Below, piece after piece: positions 16,695-25,376 of a DNA stretch of 64,000 nucleotides. The position numbers and the translations under genes were made by a program. The first letter of the stretch is position 1. Each line of letters starts with the position of its first letter. The notes under the pieces were generated by a model. The model saw only the letters and a program-made list of their open reading frames with translations. It made no database searches and had not been told where the DNA came from. The stretch spans positions 623,557-687,556 of the forward strand of contig NZ_AWRU01000006.1 of the NCBI RefSeq assembly GCF_000523515.1, written 5' to 3'. Source of the stretch: Pedobacter sp. V48. Lineage in GTDB: Bacteria; Bacteroidota; Bacteroidia; Sphingobacteriales; Sphingobacteriaceae.

Positions 16695-19626
16695 CTTTAA
16701 AATGTTTTAAGGTCGAAAAATTAACAAGTAACAATACACTGGTACCATTGTCATTAGAAATGATCTTTAAATCGGCATTTATTCTTTTAGCCCTTACATA
16801 CATGTTATTCATGCCGTGTCCGTCTTTAGCATGTGCTACATCAAAGCCGATTCCATCGTCCTGAAGGGTGATCAACAGCATACCGTTGTTTAATTTGGCC
16901 TCAAAATTTATCACCTTAGCTTTGGCATGTTTCAGCGAGTTATGTATCGACTCCTTAAAAATCATCAATATGTTTCTGCTCATATCTAATGATAATTTGG
17001 TGTATTTATTATTGAGATCAATATCAAATTTAAAGAGAATAGGGGTTTCGTTAACCATTTCCTGACCGAAATCTTTAATGTGGTTTAATACCTGATCTAA
17101 GGAATCATTTTTTGGATTTAACGACCATAATATATCTTTAGTTCCATTGTACAGTTCATCAACATTGCAACGGATCTTTTTTAAGATATTTCTTTTTTCG
17201 GTATCATCTTTATCGATCATGCTCCCCAATACTTCCGAAAGAACTGTTATTCTGGTTAGCTTGTTGCCCAGGTCATCGTGAAAATCTTCTGCAGTTTGTT
17301 TTCTGATCTTAAATTGTTCCTCCAGCTTTATTTTTAGTCTTAACTTGCGCCTACGCTCATTCAGCATCAGGATAATGTATACTATAAACAATATCAGCAG
17401 GATAATAAGTATCACTACAAAGAACTTAAAGAGAGGTGTTTGGTAGTATGCTGGCAGTATTTCAAATGCAACTGAGGCGGTATTAACCGAAAAAAGCCCG
17501 TCTTTGGTAATCACTTTCACTTCGAAAGTGTATTTTCCGGGAGGGATAGCAGTGAAATTCATGGACGAATTACTGCTTGGCAGACTGAATTTATTATCTA
17601 ATCCAATTAGTCGGCACCTGTACATAACGGCGTCAGGATTTTTCAGATAAATTCCAGTATAGCTGATATTGATGTGATTGTGGTTATACGGTAGCGTAAG
17701 CACACCATCAACATATTCAGGCTTGTAGTTTGGCGTTACGTTTACTGAATTGATGTAGATGTAGGGGTTTACTTTTTTTTCTGAACTAGGATTTACTCCA
17801 TAAACAATAACACCTCTAGTTGTGCCAATCCATACATTGTTGTCGTGTTGGAGTATGGCATTCTGATTGCATTCTACCAGGAGTTCATCCTCACTTTGTG
17901 GCGGTATAATTGTAAAGTTTTTTGGGTCAATCCTATCAATACCTCTTCCGGTTCCAACCCATATTGTTCCCTTTTTGTCTTCTAATAAGCTATAGATATG
18001 ATCAGATGCAATGCCAGACTTTGTGTTTAAAAATTTTGTTGCCCCGGTTTTAATATTCCAGATCACCAAGCCATAATCTGCGGTCCCGAAAAGCACATAA
18101 TCCTTATATTTAAGCATGCAAAGTATGTTTGAGCCAGATAAGCCCTTAATCTTTAACGGAGTAACTGTTTTCTTATTTACAATTAACCGTGCTCCATCCT
18201 GGGTGCCTAAAATTACTGAATCGCGCCCCAGTTCCATTAATCCACCACCAAACTGTTGGGTAATTCCAGTGAGTTTTCTGGTGTTCACATCAAAGGTTAA
18301 GCATCCGTGATTAGTTGATAGCCATATGGTACCACCACTATCCTCGATCATTGCATTGTACGCTATATGCTCGTTTTCCGTATCCATACGCTCCAAGCGC
18401 TGCCCGTTATGCCTCCAGAGGCCACCACCGGGTGTGCCTAACCAAAGATTATTTTTGCGGTCGTTATATAAGAAATTAATGCGGTAGGAATCTGGATTTT
18501 GAGAGGGTATTTTAACGCTTATTATCTTTTGATTCTGTTTGTATTCATACAAGCCACCATATGAGCCTAACCATATTGATCCGGGATTAGGACCTTTGGC
18601 AATGGCCATTACAATTCGGCTTTCTATTCCTTGTGTTTCATCAAATGTTACGTAGCTGTTATTGGTAAATCTGAATAAGCCTGAACCATCTGTGCCAAGC
18701 CAGATGTTGTTCTCTATGTCTTTAAATATCTCATTAACAACATTATCTGTAAATCCATTTTTGGAGTTGAAATGGATGATGCTGGCAGAGGTAATGTAGT
18801 AGGCACCCTTATTTGTACCTATCCATATTGATCCTTTGCCATCCTGAGCTATGGTATTGCATTTACTTGTAATTTCGTTATAGACTTTATTAATGGTATG
18901 GTTCTGGGCAATATAGATCCCTTCGGGCGTTAAAAACCATACCTTTCCTTTGTTAAGCTTGTCTACTAAAATATTAGTAACTACCAGGGTTTTTATTTTT
19001 TCATCTAATGGCCATAGTATCCACTTACCCCTTTCAAGATGATATAATCCTTTGCCATGAACGGCTACCCATATTTTACCTGAATAGTCTGTTTTAAGAG
19101 CAGTAACTATTTCTGTGGTATCATTTGAAATGGTTATTAGCCCATCTTTGCTGGCGTTGTATAAACGTTTGGCTTTTATGCAATAGGTAGTTCCATCTTT
19201 ATCGGTAGCCAGTGCACCAACCCATTTTTTTGTATCCGCCGAATTGCTGAAACTCTTGCCATCGTATTTTGATAAACCTTTGGCAGATCCTATCCATATT
19301 TCCTCATTTTTTCCTGCTGCCAGTGCAAGAATGAAGTTGCTGCTTAGACCACGTGTCTTGGTGTAATCGGTAAACTGTTTGCCATTAAAACAGCTGAGCC
19401 CTCCAAGGGTCGAAATCCACAAGCGACGCTTGTTGTCCTGCGTAATAGCAGTTACCTGCGATTGCGTTAGACCATCCTCTATATCATATTGTTCAAAGTT
19501 ATACCGCTGGGAAAAACCATCGAGACAATAGCTGAAAAGGATGAGAAAAAGTAACGATATCTTTTTGCCCACTTGATACGGAAATACAAGGTTAATCCGA
19601 TTGTAAATATATTTATCAATATACAA
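16687..19626 (-). CDS. Two-component sensor histidine kinase with Reg_prop propellers
   Basis: This 979-residue membrane kinase has a signal peptide, about 600 residues of periplasmic Reg_prop repeats (LWISTLGGLSCFNG, IWIGTNKGAYY, IWVGTGRGIDR) forming two beta-propellers, a Y_Y_Y domain near 645-720, one transmembrane helix at about 733-757, and a HisKA_3-like dimerisation helix with phospho-accepting His783 in FHDDLGNKLT. The ATPase domain closes it (NNGMLLITLQDDGIGFD). The architecture is that of the hybrid sensors that control glycan loci, but the receiver and DNA-binding domains are on the separate downstream gene. The start is uncertain: TTG at 19626 gives the longest form, while GTG at 19572 would place the signal peptide at the N-terminus. 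Confidence 0.93.
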   Translation of the reverse strand: MYIDKYIYNRINLVFPYQVGKKISLLFLILFSYCLDGFSQRYNFEQYDIEDGLTQSQVTAITQDNKRRLWISTLGGLSCFNGKQFTDYTKTRGLSSNFILALAAGKNEEIWIGSAKGLSKYDGKSFSNSADTKKWVGALATDKDGTTYCIKAKRLYNASKDGLITISNDTTEIVTALKTDYSGKIWVAVHGKGLYHLERGKWILWPLDEKIKTLVVTNILVDKLNKGKVWFLTPEGIYIAQNHTINKVYNEITSKCNTIAQDGKGSIWIGTNKGAYYITSASIIHFNSKNGFTDNVVNEIFKDIENNIWLGTDGSGLFRFTNNSYVTFDETQGIESRIVMAIAKGPNPGSIWLGSYGGLYEYKQNQKIISVKIPSQNPDSYRINFLYNDRKNNLWLGTPGGGLWRHNGQRLERMDTENEHIAYNAMIEDSGGTIWLSTNHGCLTFDVNTRKLTGITQQFGGGLMELGRDSVILGTQDGARLIVNKKTVTPLKIKGLSGSNILCMLKYKDYVLFGTADYGLVIWNIKTGATKFLNTKSGIASDHIYSLLEDKKGTIWVGTGRGIDRIDPKNFTIIPPQSEDELLVECNQNAILQHDNNVWIGTTRGVIVYGVNPSSEKKVNPYIYINSVNVTPNYKPEYVDGVLTLPYNHNHINISYTGIYLKNPDAVMYRCRLIGLDNKFSLPSSNSSMNFTAIPPGKYTFEVKVITKDGLFSVNTASVAFEILPAYYQTPLFKFFVVILIILLILFIVYIILMLNERRRKLRLKIKLEEQFKIRKQTAEDFHDDLGNKLTRITVLSEVLGSMIDKDDTEKRNILKKIRCNVDELYNGTKDILWSLNPKNDSLDQVLNHIKDFGQEMVNETPILFKFDIDLNNKYTKLSLDMSRNILMIFKESIHNSLKHAKAKVINFEAKLNNGMLLITLQDDGIGFDVAHAKDGHGMNNMYVRAKRINADLKIISNDNGTSVLLLVNFSTLKHFKDA

Positions 19627-19634
19627 TTAAAAAA

Positions 19635-19689
19635 TCACCCCTGAAGGGGTATTTTTTTCATTTACCTCAAAATACCCCTTCAGGGGTGA
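19635..19689. promoter_or_regulatory. Perfect 21-bp inverted repeat between divergent regulators
   Basis: The left arm 19635-19655 (TCACCCCTGAAGGGGTATTTT) is given here by position and core only: it contains CCCCTGAAGGGG. It pairs perfectly with 19669-19689 around a 13-base loop, and each arm is itself a short palindrome (CCCCT-N2-AGGGG). It lies in the 150-base gap between the sensor kinase and the AraC gene. It could be an operator read in both directions, a dispersed palindrome, or a structured leader. Confidence 0.7.
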
Positions 19690-19779
19690 AAAGAAACACG
19701 ATATCCCGGTTTAATTTTGATTAGAAACTTTGGACATTGAAGTTGACTGATTTGAGTTAAACACGCTAATTTAATTGTG

Positions 19780-20634
19780 ATGAGTACTACTAGAATATTT
19801 GTTGGTAATAATGAAATTATAAATCAAAATTCTTGTGCCAGCAGCTTCACTGGCTTAACAGGAAAGTATTCAATTAACATGGTATTTAACGGCGCTGCCG
19901 ACTATAAATTAGGCAAAAGGGAGCTGCGGCTGCATCCAGAAAACTTTATATTTTTAAATAGCCATACCAACTATTCCAGCAGAATTGATTCAGCAATACC
20001 GGTAAATGCGCTTTCTGTTTTCTTTGATCCCCGTTTCGTTCAGGATTTCGAATATTCGAGAAAAAATCACGCTGTTTTGCTGGATAACCCATTTGATTAT
20101 AAATATGAGAACCCGGTTTTTGTAGAATCTATTTATCCTTTGCATGGTGCACTAAAAGACAATCTGTTAAATCTTGGAGCACTTCTCAATAGCAATACAA
20201 CTGATCAGCTGCTCTTGAATGACTGCTTGCATAATTGCTTGTTAAATTATTACGGCATATACAACATTGAAGTTGTCAGCAGAACTGCATCGTTAAAGTT
20301 TCTTAGTCATGTAACCAAATCCGAAATATTAAGACGCCTGTCTATGGCTAAGGATTATATCATTAGCAATTACAATAAGAACATCCGACTGGATGATATT
20401 GCACAAATGGCTTGTTTGTCGATAAACCATTTACTCAGAACTTTTAAACAAGCTTATCAGCAGTCGCCGCACCAGTTTTTAACAACATTCAGACTTCAGC
20501 AAGCCAAGTACTACTTAAGAAATACAGACTATCCGGTTAGTGAGATTGTAGATATGGTGGGCTTTGAATGCCCAAGTTCCTTTATCAGGTTATTTAGAAG
20601 TTCCTTTAACGTTACTCCCGGCCAGTACAGGTAA
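19780..20634 (+). CDS. AraC-family transcriptional regulator
   Basis: The last 100 residues form an AraC/XylS double helix-turn-helix: the first helix pair in IRLDDIAQMACLSINHLLRTF and the second in YPVSEIVDMVGFECPSSFIRLF, ending in the usual NVTPGQYR. The N-terminal 170 residues are a cupin-like sensor (LHPENFIFLNSHTNYSS) with no recognised ligand motif. The start is the ATG at 19780; a GTG three bases earlier is also in frame. It is divergent from the sensor-kinase operon across a long palindrome. The next gene on the same strand, a secreted NTF2-like protein, begins 64 bases downstream and may be its partner. Confidence 0.92.
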   Translation: MSTTRIFVGNNEIINQNSCASSFTGLTGKYSINMVFNGAADYKLGKRELRLHPENFIFLNSHTNYSSRIDSAIPVNALSVFFDPRFVQDFEYSRKNHAVLLDNPFDYKYENPVFVESIYPLHGALKDNLLNLGALLNSNTTDQLLLNDCLHNCLLNYYGIYNIEVVSRTASLKFLSHVTKSEILRRLSMAKDYIISNYNKNIRLDDIAQMACLSINHLLRTFKQAYQQSPHQFLTTFRLQQAKYYLRNTDYPVSEIVDMVGFECPSSFIRLFRSSFNVTPGQYR

Positions 20635-20698
20635 TCTGTACCGTATACGATGCTTTTAGAGTACACGATATGTGTTTAGTTTAAAAAAAATTAAAAAA

Positions 20699-21139
20699 AT
20701 GGTTATGAAAAGAAAAATCCTGTTGTGTATGGCGATACTGGGTATCTCCTTCACTGTTGCATCCGCTGATACAGATAAACCAGCGGCAAGTGTAAATTTA
20801 AAATCAAACTCTGTAATAGAAGCTTACATAGATGCAAATGTTCACTGTAATGCAGCATTACTCAATCAGGTGATGGGTAATGAGGCTGTGCTAAAAATAA
20901 CCAGGCAAGGTAAAATTGTAGAACAAAACAAAAGGGATCTGGTAGATTTTTATAAAAAAAGAGGCGACATTACGCTAAACTGTACCTCTAATTTTGAGAT
21001 CTTATCTACTAGTGATTGCGTAGTAATGGTAAGAGTGGATTTTAAATATCCGTTGTTTACCCAAGAGAACTATGTAACTGTTGTAAAAGATCAAAACGGC
21101 ATATGGAAAATAAGCCAGATCCACAGATTTAACGGATAA
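20699..21139 (+). CDS. Secreted NTF2-like (SnoaL/lumazine-binding-like) protein
   Basis: This small exported protein has a Sec signal (KRKILLCMAILGISF, cleavage near ASA-D). The rest, about 120 residues, has the helix-then-sheet pattern of the NTF2-like superfamily: an N-terminal helix VIEAYIDANVHCNAALLNQVM, then KRDLVDFYKKRG, and strands ending VTVVKDQNGIWKISQIHRF. That ending, a Trp-Lys-Ile strand, is characteristic of DUF4440/Lumazine_bd_2 proteins. Function is unknown. ATGs at 20699 and 20705 are both possible; an upstream GTG at 20672 would bury the signal peptide. A terminator follows at 21251-21280. Confidence 0.75.
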   Translation: MVMKRKILLCMAILGISFTVASADTDKPAASVNLKSNSVIEAYIDANVHCNAALLNQVMGNEAVLKITRQGKIVEQNKRDLVDFYKKRGDITLNCTSNFEILSTSDCVVMVRVDFKYPLFTQENYVTVVKDQNGIWKISQIHRFNG

Positions 21140-21250
21140 AAAGAATTGGTGAGTTTCGCTTATTCATAGTTAAGCCCTAAACCTATATTTGAACCAGGAA
21201 GCCCAGCAATAAGTTTGGATAAATTTAAATTTGGGTTAGTTAATAATAGA

Positions 21251-21280
21251 AGTCATCCAATAGGTAGGATGACTTTTTTT
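21251..21280 (+). terminator. Rho-independent terminator
   Basis: Arms AGTCATCC and GGATGACT enclose an 8-base loop and are followed by seven T residues. It ends transcription of the NTF2-like gene and touches the stop codon of the converging gene. Confidence 0.88.
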
Positions 21281-21878
21281 ATGGCTGCTCTTTGAACTGG
21301 CTGCTGATGCGTTCAAACTTCTCTATTAAAAGATCTAAGCGCTCTTTCTCTCTTTTTAAATAAGCTTTGCGCAAAAAGGTTGCACATAATGCCATCCAGA
21401 AAACAGAGAAGGAAGTTATCCCGATCTGAAACCATAATTCCAGATTGTCGAGCATTTCGTAGAAATAAAGGACAAAGCCAAGGCATATTGCTGCGGCATA
21501 AAACCAATATAGCTTGTTGTATATGGAGAACTTATTTAACTGGTAGATCTTTAGTTGTGATAAAAACTCATTAGGATGCTGCGTAAAGTCATTCCTCGAT
21601 ATTATTTTGTAATCCTTATATAGAATAAAGGTAGATACAGCTATAGCTATAATAATGATGCCTAATCCAGCAGGTGTTGTCCATGATGTGAATGGATAAA
21701 ATATCAAAAGTGCAACAAGGGATGCAAAAGAAATCAACATTCCGGCGATGTTCAGTAGAGATCTTGTTTTGATGCCTGATACTTCTTTTTTTGCCTGCGA
21801 AAGCATTTCATCAGAAGAGATTTTTACCTCAACTGAATGTGATTGCCAAAGCGATTGTATATGATCAAATTCTTGCAT
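21279..21878 (-). CDS. Membrane protein of unknown function, probable anti-sigma partner
   Basis: This 199-residue protein has a soluble N-terminus of about 38 residues, then four hydrophobic segments in two hairpins (LLNIAGMLISFASLVALLIF; GLGIIIIAIAVSTFILY; LYWFYAAAICLGFVLYFYEM; FQIGITSFSVFWMALCATFL), and a charged C-terminal helix. It overlaps the upstream ECF sigma gene by 14 bases, so the two are translationally coupled. That coupling and the soluble-then-membrane layout suggest it restrains the sigma factor, but it lacks a recognisable ZAS motif (HxxxCxxC). I do not recognise its family beyond similar sigma-linked membrane proteins. Confidence 0.7.
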   Translation of the reverse strand: MQEFDHIQSLWQSHSVEVKISSDEMLSQAKKEVSGIKTRSLLNIAGMLISFASLVALLIFYPFTSWTTPAGLGIIIIAIAVSTFILYKDYKIISRNDFTQHPNEFLSQLKIYQLNKFSIYNKLYWFYAAAICLGFVLYFYEMLDNLELWFQIGITSFSVFWMALCATFLRKAYLKREKERLDLLIEKFERISSQFKEQP

Positions 21879-22362
21879 GTTGATTGTATAGTTCTGTAAG
21901 TTTTTGTTTAATGCGATGAATTTTTACTCTCAGATTCCCTTCACTGATGCCAGATATATCGGCTATTTCATTGTAGGGTAGTTCATCGAGTACCATTGTA
22001 ATTATGAGGCGATCGTTTTCTTCTAGTTTTGATATTGACTTATAAAGTAGTGCAACCTGTTCGTTTTTTTCTGACAATTCCTCTGGCCTGTTTTCGATAA
22101 TATTGTCTGTTAGCTCATCTTTTGCCTGCCTTTTTTCCGACCTTAAATAGGTTAGGCAAGTATTGACTGCGATACGGTAGATCCATGTCGAGATCAAAGA
22201 TTTATTTCGGAACTTATCCAGATTCTGCCAAACTTTTAAAAATGTTTCCTGAAGAAGATCGTTTGCCGAGTCTTCGTCGCCAGTATAGCCATAACATAAA
22301 TGGAAGATTTTCTTGGAATTTGTGTCGAAAATTTGTTTAAATAGCTGATCCTTTTGTTCCAT
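21865..22362 (-). CDS. ECF-type RNA polymerase sigma factor
   Basis: This is a 165-residue extracytoplasmic-function sigma factor. Region 2 (FKQIFDTNSKKIFHLCYGY, then ANDLLQETFLKVWQNLDKF) lies in residues 8-55. Region 4 (ISKLEENDRLIITMVLDELPYNEIADI, then ISEGNLRVKIHRIKQKL) is in 105-160. The linker is long and acidic (DELTDNIIENRPEELSEKNE). The gene overlaps a downstream membrane-protein gene by 14 bases. Its promoter faces that of the dicarboxylate symporter in a 129-base divergent region. Stress or envelope control is typical of the family, but targets cannot be read from here. Confidence 0.95.
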   Translation of the reverse strand: MEQKDQLFKQIFDTNSKKIFHLCYGYTGDEDSANDLLQETFLKVWQNLDKFRNKSLISTWIYRIAVNTCLTYLRSEKRQAKDELTDNIIENRPEELSEKNEQVALLYKSISKLEENDRLIITMVLDELPYNEIADISGISEGNLRVKIHRIKQKLTELYNQHARI

Positions 22363-22425
22363 TAATTAACGGCTGATGGTAGTTTGATCGTTGTAATCTT
22401 TAATTGTTACAAGCGGTTGCGGTAT

Positions 22426-22458
22426 CAAAAATAATAAATGTTTGCGGGCTTACCACAA
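22426..22458 (-). promoter_or_regulatory. Candidate promoter of the ECF sigma gene
   Basis: On the minus strand, TATTTTTG (plus positions 22426-22433) matches TAnnTTTG, with a TTG at plus 22456-22458 after 22 bases. It overlaps the divergent symporter promoter. Confidence 0.5.
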
Positions 22459-22471
22459 TTAATTACTTTTG
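22441..22471 (+). promoter_or_regulatory. Bacteroidota-type promoter of the symporter
   Basis: TTTG at 22441-22444 and TACTTTTG at 22464-22471 are separated by 19 bases, an exact consensus fit. The start codon follows 20 bases later. Confidence 0.8.
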
Positions 22472-22491
22472 TTGCCACTAAAAACTAATTT

Positions 22492-23919
22492 ATGAAACAA
22501 AACCGCATCGGGCTGATTACATTGATATTTATTACAATTGCAACTTTGCTCGGAGTTTTGAAAGATTTTGATGTTGTTGCCATTCCAGATAATCTGATGA
22601 TGGCCGTGCGTTGGATTCTTGCAGCGGAATTGTTTGTTTATGCCCTTATTAAAAAGAATCTAACTACCTGGATATTGGTTTGTATGATTTTAGGAGTTTT
22701 TATTGGGATAGATTATCCACATGTAGCTATAGCATTGCAGCCACTAAGCAAAGGTTTTATTAAGCTGGTAAAAACTATAGTTGGTCCAATATTATTTGCA
22801 ACCCTGGTTTATGGTATTGCTGGTCATTCTGATTTGAAACAAGTAGGTAGAATGGCCTGGAAATCTATGCTGTACTTCTATTGCGCTACCACAATGGCAT
22901 TATTTATTGGATTGGCGGCAATAAATATTTCTCAAGCAGGAGTAGGGGTTAATATTGAAAATATGCCTCATAATGAATTGCCAAAACCGGTGAAGGATTT
23001 GACTGATGAGAGCATTCTGCAAAGTTTACCACATAGCATACATTGGTTGTATAAAACCCTTGCCTTTTTTAGAAACGTTTTCCCTGAGAATATTGCAAAA
23101 TCTATCTATGATGCCCAGATTTTACAGATTGTGATCTTTTCAGTGATCTTCGGAATTGGTCTGGCGATGGTAGACGAAAAGAAAAGGAAGCCTATGGTTG
23201 ATTTTTGTGAAAGCTTATCTGAAACCATGTTCAAGTTCACAAATGTGATCATGTACTTTGCTCCAATTGGAGTAGGAGCAGCTATGGCTTACACCGTCGG
23301 GCATATGGGGGTAGACATCCTAAAGCATTTGTTCATGCTGGTGGCAACCCTATACGTGGCATTGTTGGCTTTTATCCTCATAGTATTGCTGCCGGTGGCT
23401 TTATACATCAAGTTGCCTATTAGGAAGTTTATTAGCGCGATAAAAGAACCGGTATCCATTGCTTTTGCAACAACCAGTTCTGATGCGGCATTGCCTAAAG
23501 CAATGAGTGCAATGGAAAAATTTGGGGTTCCCCGCAAAATTGTATCATTTGTAATTCCAACCGGTTATAGTTTTAATTTAGATGGAACAACATTATATCT
23601 CTCATTAGCGGCTATTTTTGTGGCTCAGGCTGCGGGAATGCATCTGTCGTTTGGCGATCAGTTATTGATTGTTTTTACGCTTATGATTACCAGTAAAGGG
23701 GTGGCTGCAATACCAAGGGCATCTCTAATTATATTGATAGCTACCGCAGATCAGTTTGGTCTTCCAACCTTTATTATTGCTGCAATTTTAGGAGTTGATG
23801 AATTGATGGATATGGGAAGAACATCATTAAACGTAATAGGAAACTGTTTAGCAACAGTTGTAATCGCAAAATGGGAGGGTGAATATAATCCTGACTATGA
23901 GGCACCAATAGAAGCATAA
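22492..23919 (+). CDS. Dicarboxylate/amino acid:cation symporter (DAACS family)
   Basis: This 475-residue inner-membrane protein belongs to the glutamate/C4-dicarboxylate:cation symporters. It has eight or more hydrophobic segments plus two re-entrant hairpins. The HP1 serine-rich motif appears in FATTSSDAALPKAM, the unwound helix-7 motif in PTGYSFNLDGTTLYLSLAAIF, and the HP2/TM8 region in RASLIILIATADQFG and DELMDMGRTSLNVIGN. There are two extra N-terminal hydrophobic segments before the family core. Aspartate, glutamate, succinate or fumarate are the usual substrates, coupled to sodium or protons; which applies cannot be told. It has its own promoter. Confidence 0.93.
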   Translation: MKQNRIGLITLIFITIATLLGVLKDFDVVAIPDNLMMAVRWILAAELFVYALIKKNLTTWILVCMILGVFIGIDYPHVAIALQPLSKGFIKLVKTIVGPILFATLVYGIAGHSDLKQVGRMAWKSMLYFYCATTMALFIGLAAINISQAGVGVNIENMPHNELPKPVKDLTDESILQSLPHSIHWLYKTLAFFRNVFPENIAKSIYDAQILQIVIFSVIFGIGLAMVDEKKRKPMVDFCESLSETMFKFTNVIMYFAPIGVGAAMAYTVGHMGVDILKHLFMLVATLYVALLAFILIVLLPVALYIKLPIRKFISAIKEPVSIAFATTSSDAALPKAMSAMEKFGVPRKIVSFVIPTGYSFNLDGTTLYLSLAAIFVAQAAGMHLSFGDQLLIVFTLMITSKGVAAIPRASLIILIATADQFGLPTFIIAAILGVDELMDMGRTSLNVIGNCLATVVIAKWEGEYNPDYEAPIEA

Positions 23920-23922
23920 TTT

Positions 23923-24435
23923 ATGACTAACAAAGGGAAAAAGATTTTTTTAGCGCTAAGTATTGTAGTGCCGTTCTTGATTTATTGCATAGTATATTAT
24001 ACCCCAATGATAAAGAATGCACCTTTCAGGTCAGCAGACTTTGTTTCATTTGAATACAAGTGGGGGGTAGGGAAAACTCTTGCTAATAGTTATAATTCTG
24101 CTACCGGCGATTATCAATACCTTGATGATAAAGACTCGCTGGTTAAGACCCATGTAAAGCTTAGAAAAAATGACATGATCTATTTACACAGTAAGGCGAA
24201 TGAATTAGGTTTGTGGAATTTTCCAAGTGTAATCGCAAATAACGGATCGGATCTAAATTCGCCTAAGATACTGCGTTATGAGATCCAGTTTAACTACAAA
24301 ACAAAATCAAAGAAAGTGATCTATTTGACTGATTACAACGAAATACCTAAGCTAAGAGATGTTGCAGCTCAAATGCAAAAGCTTATCGGACAAAGCATAA
24401 ATGACGCTGAAGAACGTTACGGGAATAAAAAGTAA
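23923..24435 (+). CDS. Conserved hypothetical protein with one N-terminal membrane helix
   Basis: The 170-residue product starts with a Lys-rich segment and a hydrophobic helix (IFLALSIVVPFLIYCIVYY), probably an uncleaved anchor or signal. The remainder is soluble with alternating strands (VKTHVKLRKNDMIYLH, then ILRYEIQFNYKTKSKKVIYL) and a C-terminal helix. I recognise no family and no catalytic motif. It starts 3 bases after the symporter stop, so the two are probably cotranscribed. It may sit on the periplasmic face of the inner membrane. Confidence 0.65.
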   Translation: MTNKGKKIFLALSIVVPFLIYCIVYYTPMIKNAPFRSADFVSFEYKWGVGKTLANSYNSATGDYQYLDDKDSLVKTHVKLRKNDMIYLHSKANELGLWNFPSVIANNGSDLNSPKILRYEIQFNYKTKSKKVIYLTDYNEIPKLRDVAAQMQKLIGQSINDAEERYGNKK

Positions 24436-24440
24436 TTCTG

Positions 24441-24472
24441 TTGTGGATTTAGAAAAATTAATTCTATATTTG
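24441..24472 (+). promoter_or_regulatory. Promoter of the rplU-rpmA operon
   Basis: TTG at 24441-24443 and TATATTTG at 24465-24472 are separated by 21 bases, fitting the Bacteroidota consensus, with a leader of about 40 bases before rplU. Confidence 0.75.
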
Positions 24473-24516
24473 CACCTCGATAAAAATAAACAATTTAAAA
24501 TAATAAATATTTAACA

Positions 24517-24828
24517 ATGTACGCAATAGTAAATATAGCAGGACAGCAATTCAAAGTTGCAAAAGACCAGCACCTTTTTGTACACCGTTTACAAGGAGAT
24601 GAAGGCGCTAGTATTGAATTTGACAATGTATTGTTGGTTGAAGATGGTGGTAAAATCTCTGTAGGAGCACCTACATTGAAAGGCGCTTCAGTTTCAGCTA
24701 AAATCGTGTCTCATTTAAAAGGCGATAAAGTAATCGTGTTCAAAAAGAAACGTAGAAAAGGTTACAAAAAGAAAAACGGTCACCGTCAGTATTTCACCAA
24801 AATCCAGATTTCTGGTATCAGTTTATAA
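24517..24828 (+). CDS. rplU: 50S ribosomal protein L21
   Basis: This 103-residue protein binds 23S rRNA in the large subunit. It begins [14 protein letters not shown], the diagnostic start, and contains the basic segment [17 protein letters not shown] followed by FTKIQISGI, as in bacterial L21. Length is normal. It forms the usual pair with rpmA, which starts 58 bases later, and has a clear promoter upstream. Confidence 0.98.
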   Translation: MYAIVNIAGQQFKVAKDQHLFVHRLQGDEGASIEFDNVLLVEDGGKISVGAPTLKGASVSAKIVSHLKGDKVIVFKKKRRKGYKKKNGHRQYFTKIQISGISL

Positions 24829-24886
24829 TTAGTTGTTAAACAAAGATTACCAGGTTAATCAGGTAATTAATAAAATATAAAACAAG

Positions 24887-25306
24887 ATGGCACATAAAAA
24901 AGGAGCCGGTAGTTCGAGAAACGGACGCGAGTCGCATAGCAAACGTTTAGGTATCAAAATATTTGGTGGTCAGGAAGCTATCGCTGGAAACATTTTAGTA
25001 CGTCAGCGTGGTACAAAACATCATCCAGATAAAGGAGTAGGTATTGGTAAAGACCATACTTTATTCGCTTTGGTTGATGGTACTGTAATCTTCAAAAAGA
25101 AACAAGATAACAAATCATACGTTTCTGTATTACCTACAGTAGCTAAAGAAGTTGTAGAAAAAGCACCTGTTGTTAAAAAAGCACCTGCTAAGAAAGCTGC
25201 TGCTCCTGCAAAGGAAGTTGCTGCTGAAAAAGCACCTGCAAAAAAAGCACCTGCAAAAAAAGCTGTTAAAGCTGAAGCAGAAACTAAAGCAGAATCTGCA
25301 GAATAG
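24887..25306 (+). CDS. rpmA: 50S ribosomal protein L27 with a long Lys/Ala/Pro-rich tail
   Basis: Residues 1 to about 86 are a normal L27, which helps place tRNA at the peptidyl transferase centre: [16 protein letters not shown] at the start and [15 protein letters not shown] near the end. There is no Firmicutes-type cleavable N-terminal extension. After VSVLPT the protein continues for about 50 residues with repeats of KKAPAKKA, ending in an acidic ETKAESAE. Usual L27 length is 82-90 residues, so 139 is unusual. The tail resembles histone H1-like proteins such as the one at 35265-35858. A strong terminator follows the stop, so the tail is not a read-through artefact. Confidence 0.96.
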   Translation: MAHKKGAGSSRNGRESHSKRLGIKIFGGQEAIAGNILVRQRGTKHHPDKGVGIGKDHTLFALVDGTVIFKKKQDNKSYVSVLPTVAKEVVEKAPVVKKAPAKKAAAPAKEVAAEKAPAKKAPAKKAVKAEAETKAESAE

Positions 25307-25329
25307 TAAGTTATTTACTTTACAAAAAA

Positions 25330-25360
25330 GGGTTTCAGCATATGTTGAAACCCTTTTTTT
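25330..25360. terminator. Bidirectional terminator
   Basis: Arms GGGTTTCA and TGAAACCC are followed by seven T residues and preceded by six A residues, so the hairpin can end rpmA on the plus strand and the XRE gene on the minus strand. Confidence 0.88.
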
Positions 25361-25376
25361 GTAGTAATATTTTTGT

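Noticed and set aside
21140..21250. Minus-strand 30-codon frame ending GLGLNYE
   Set aside because: It resembles a barrel end strand, but it has stops on both sides and no start; too short to support.
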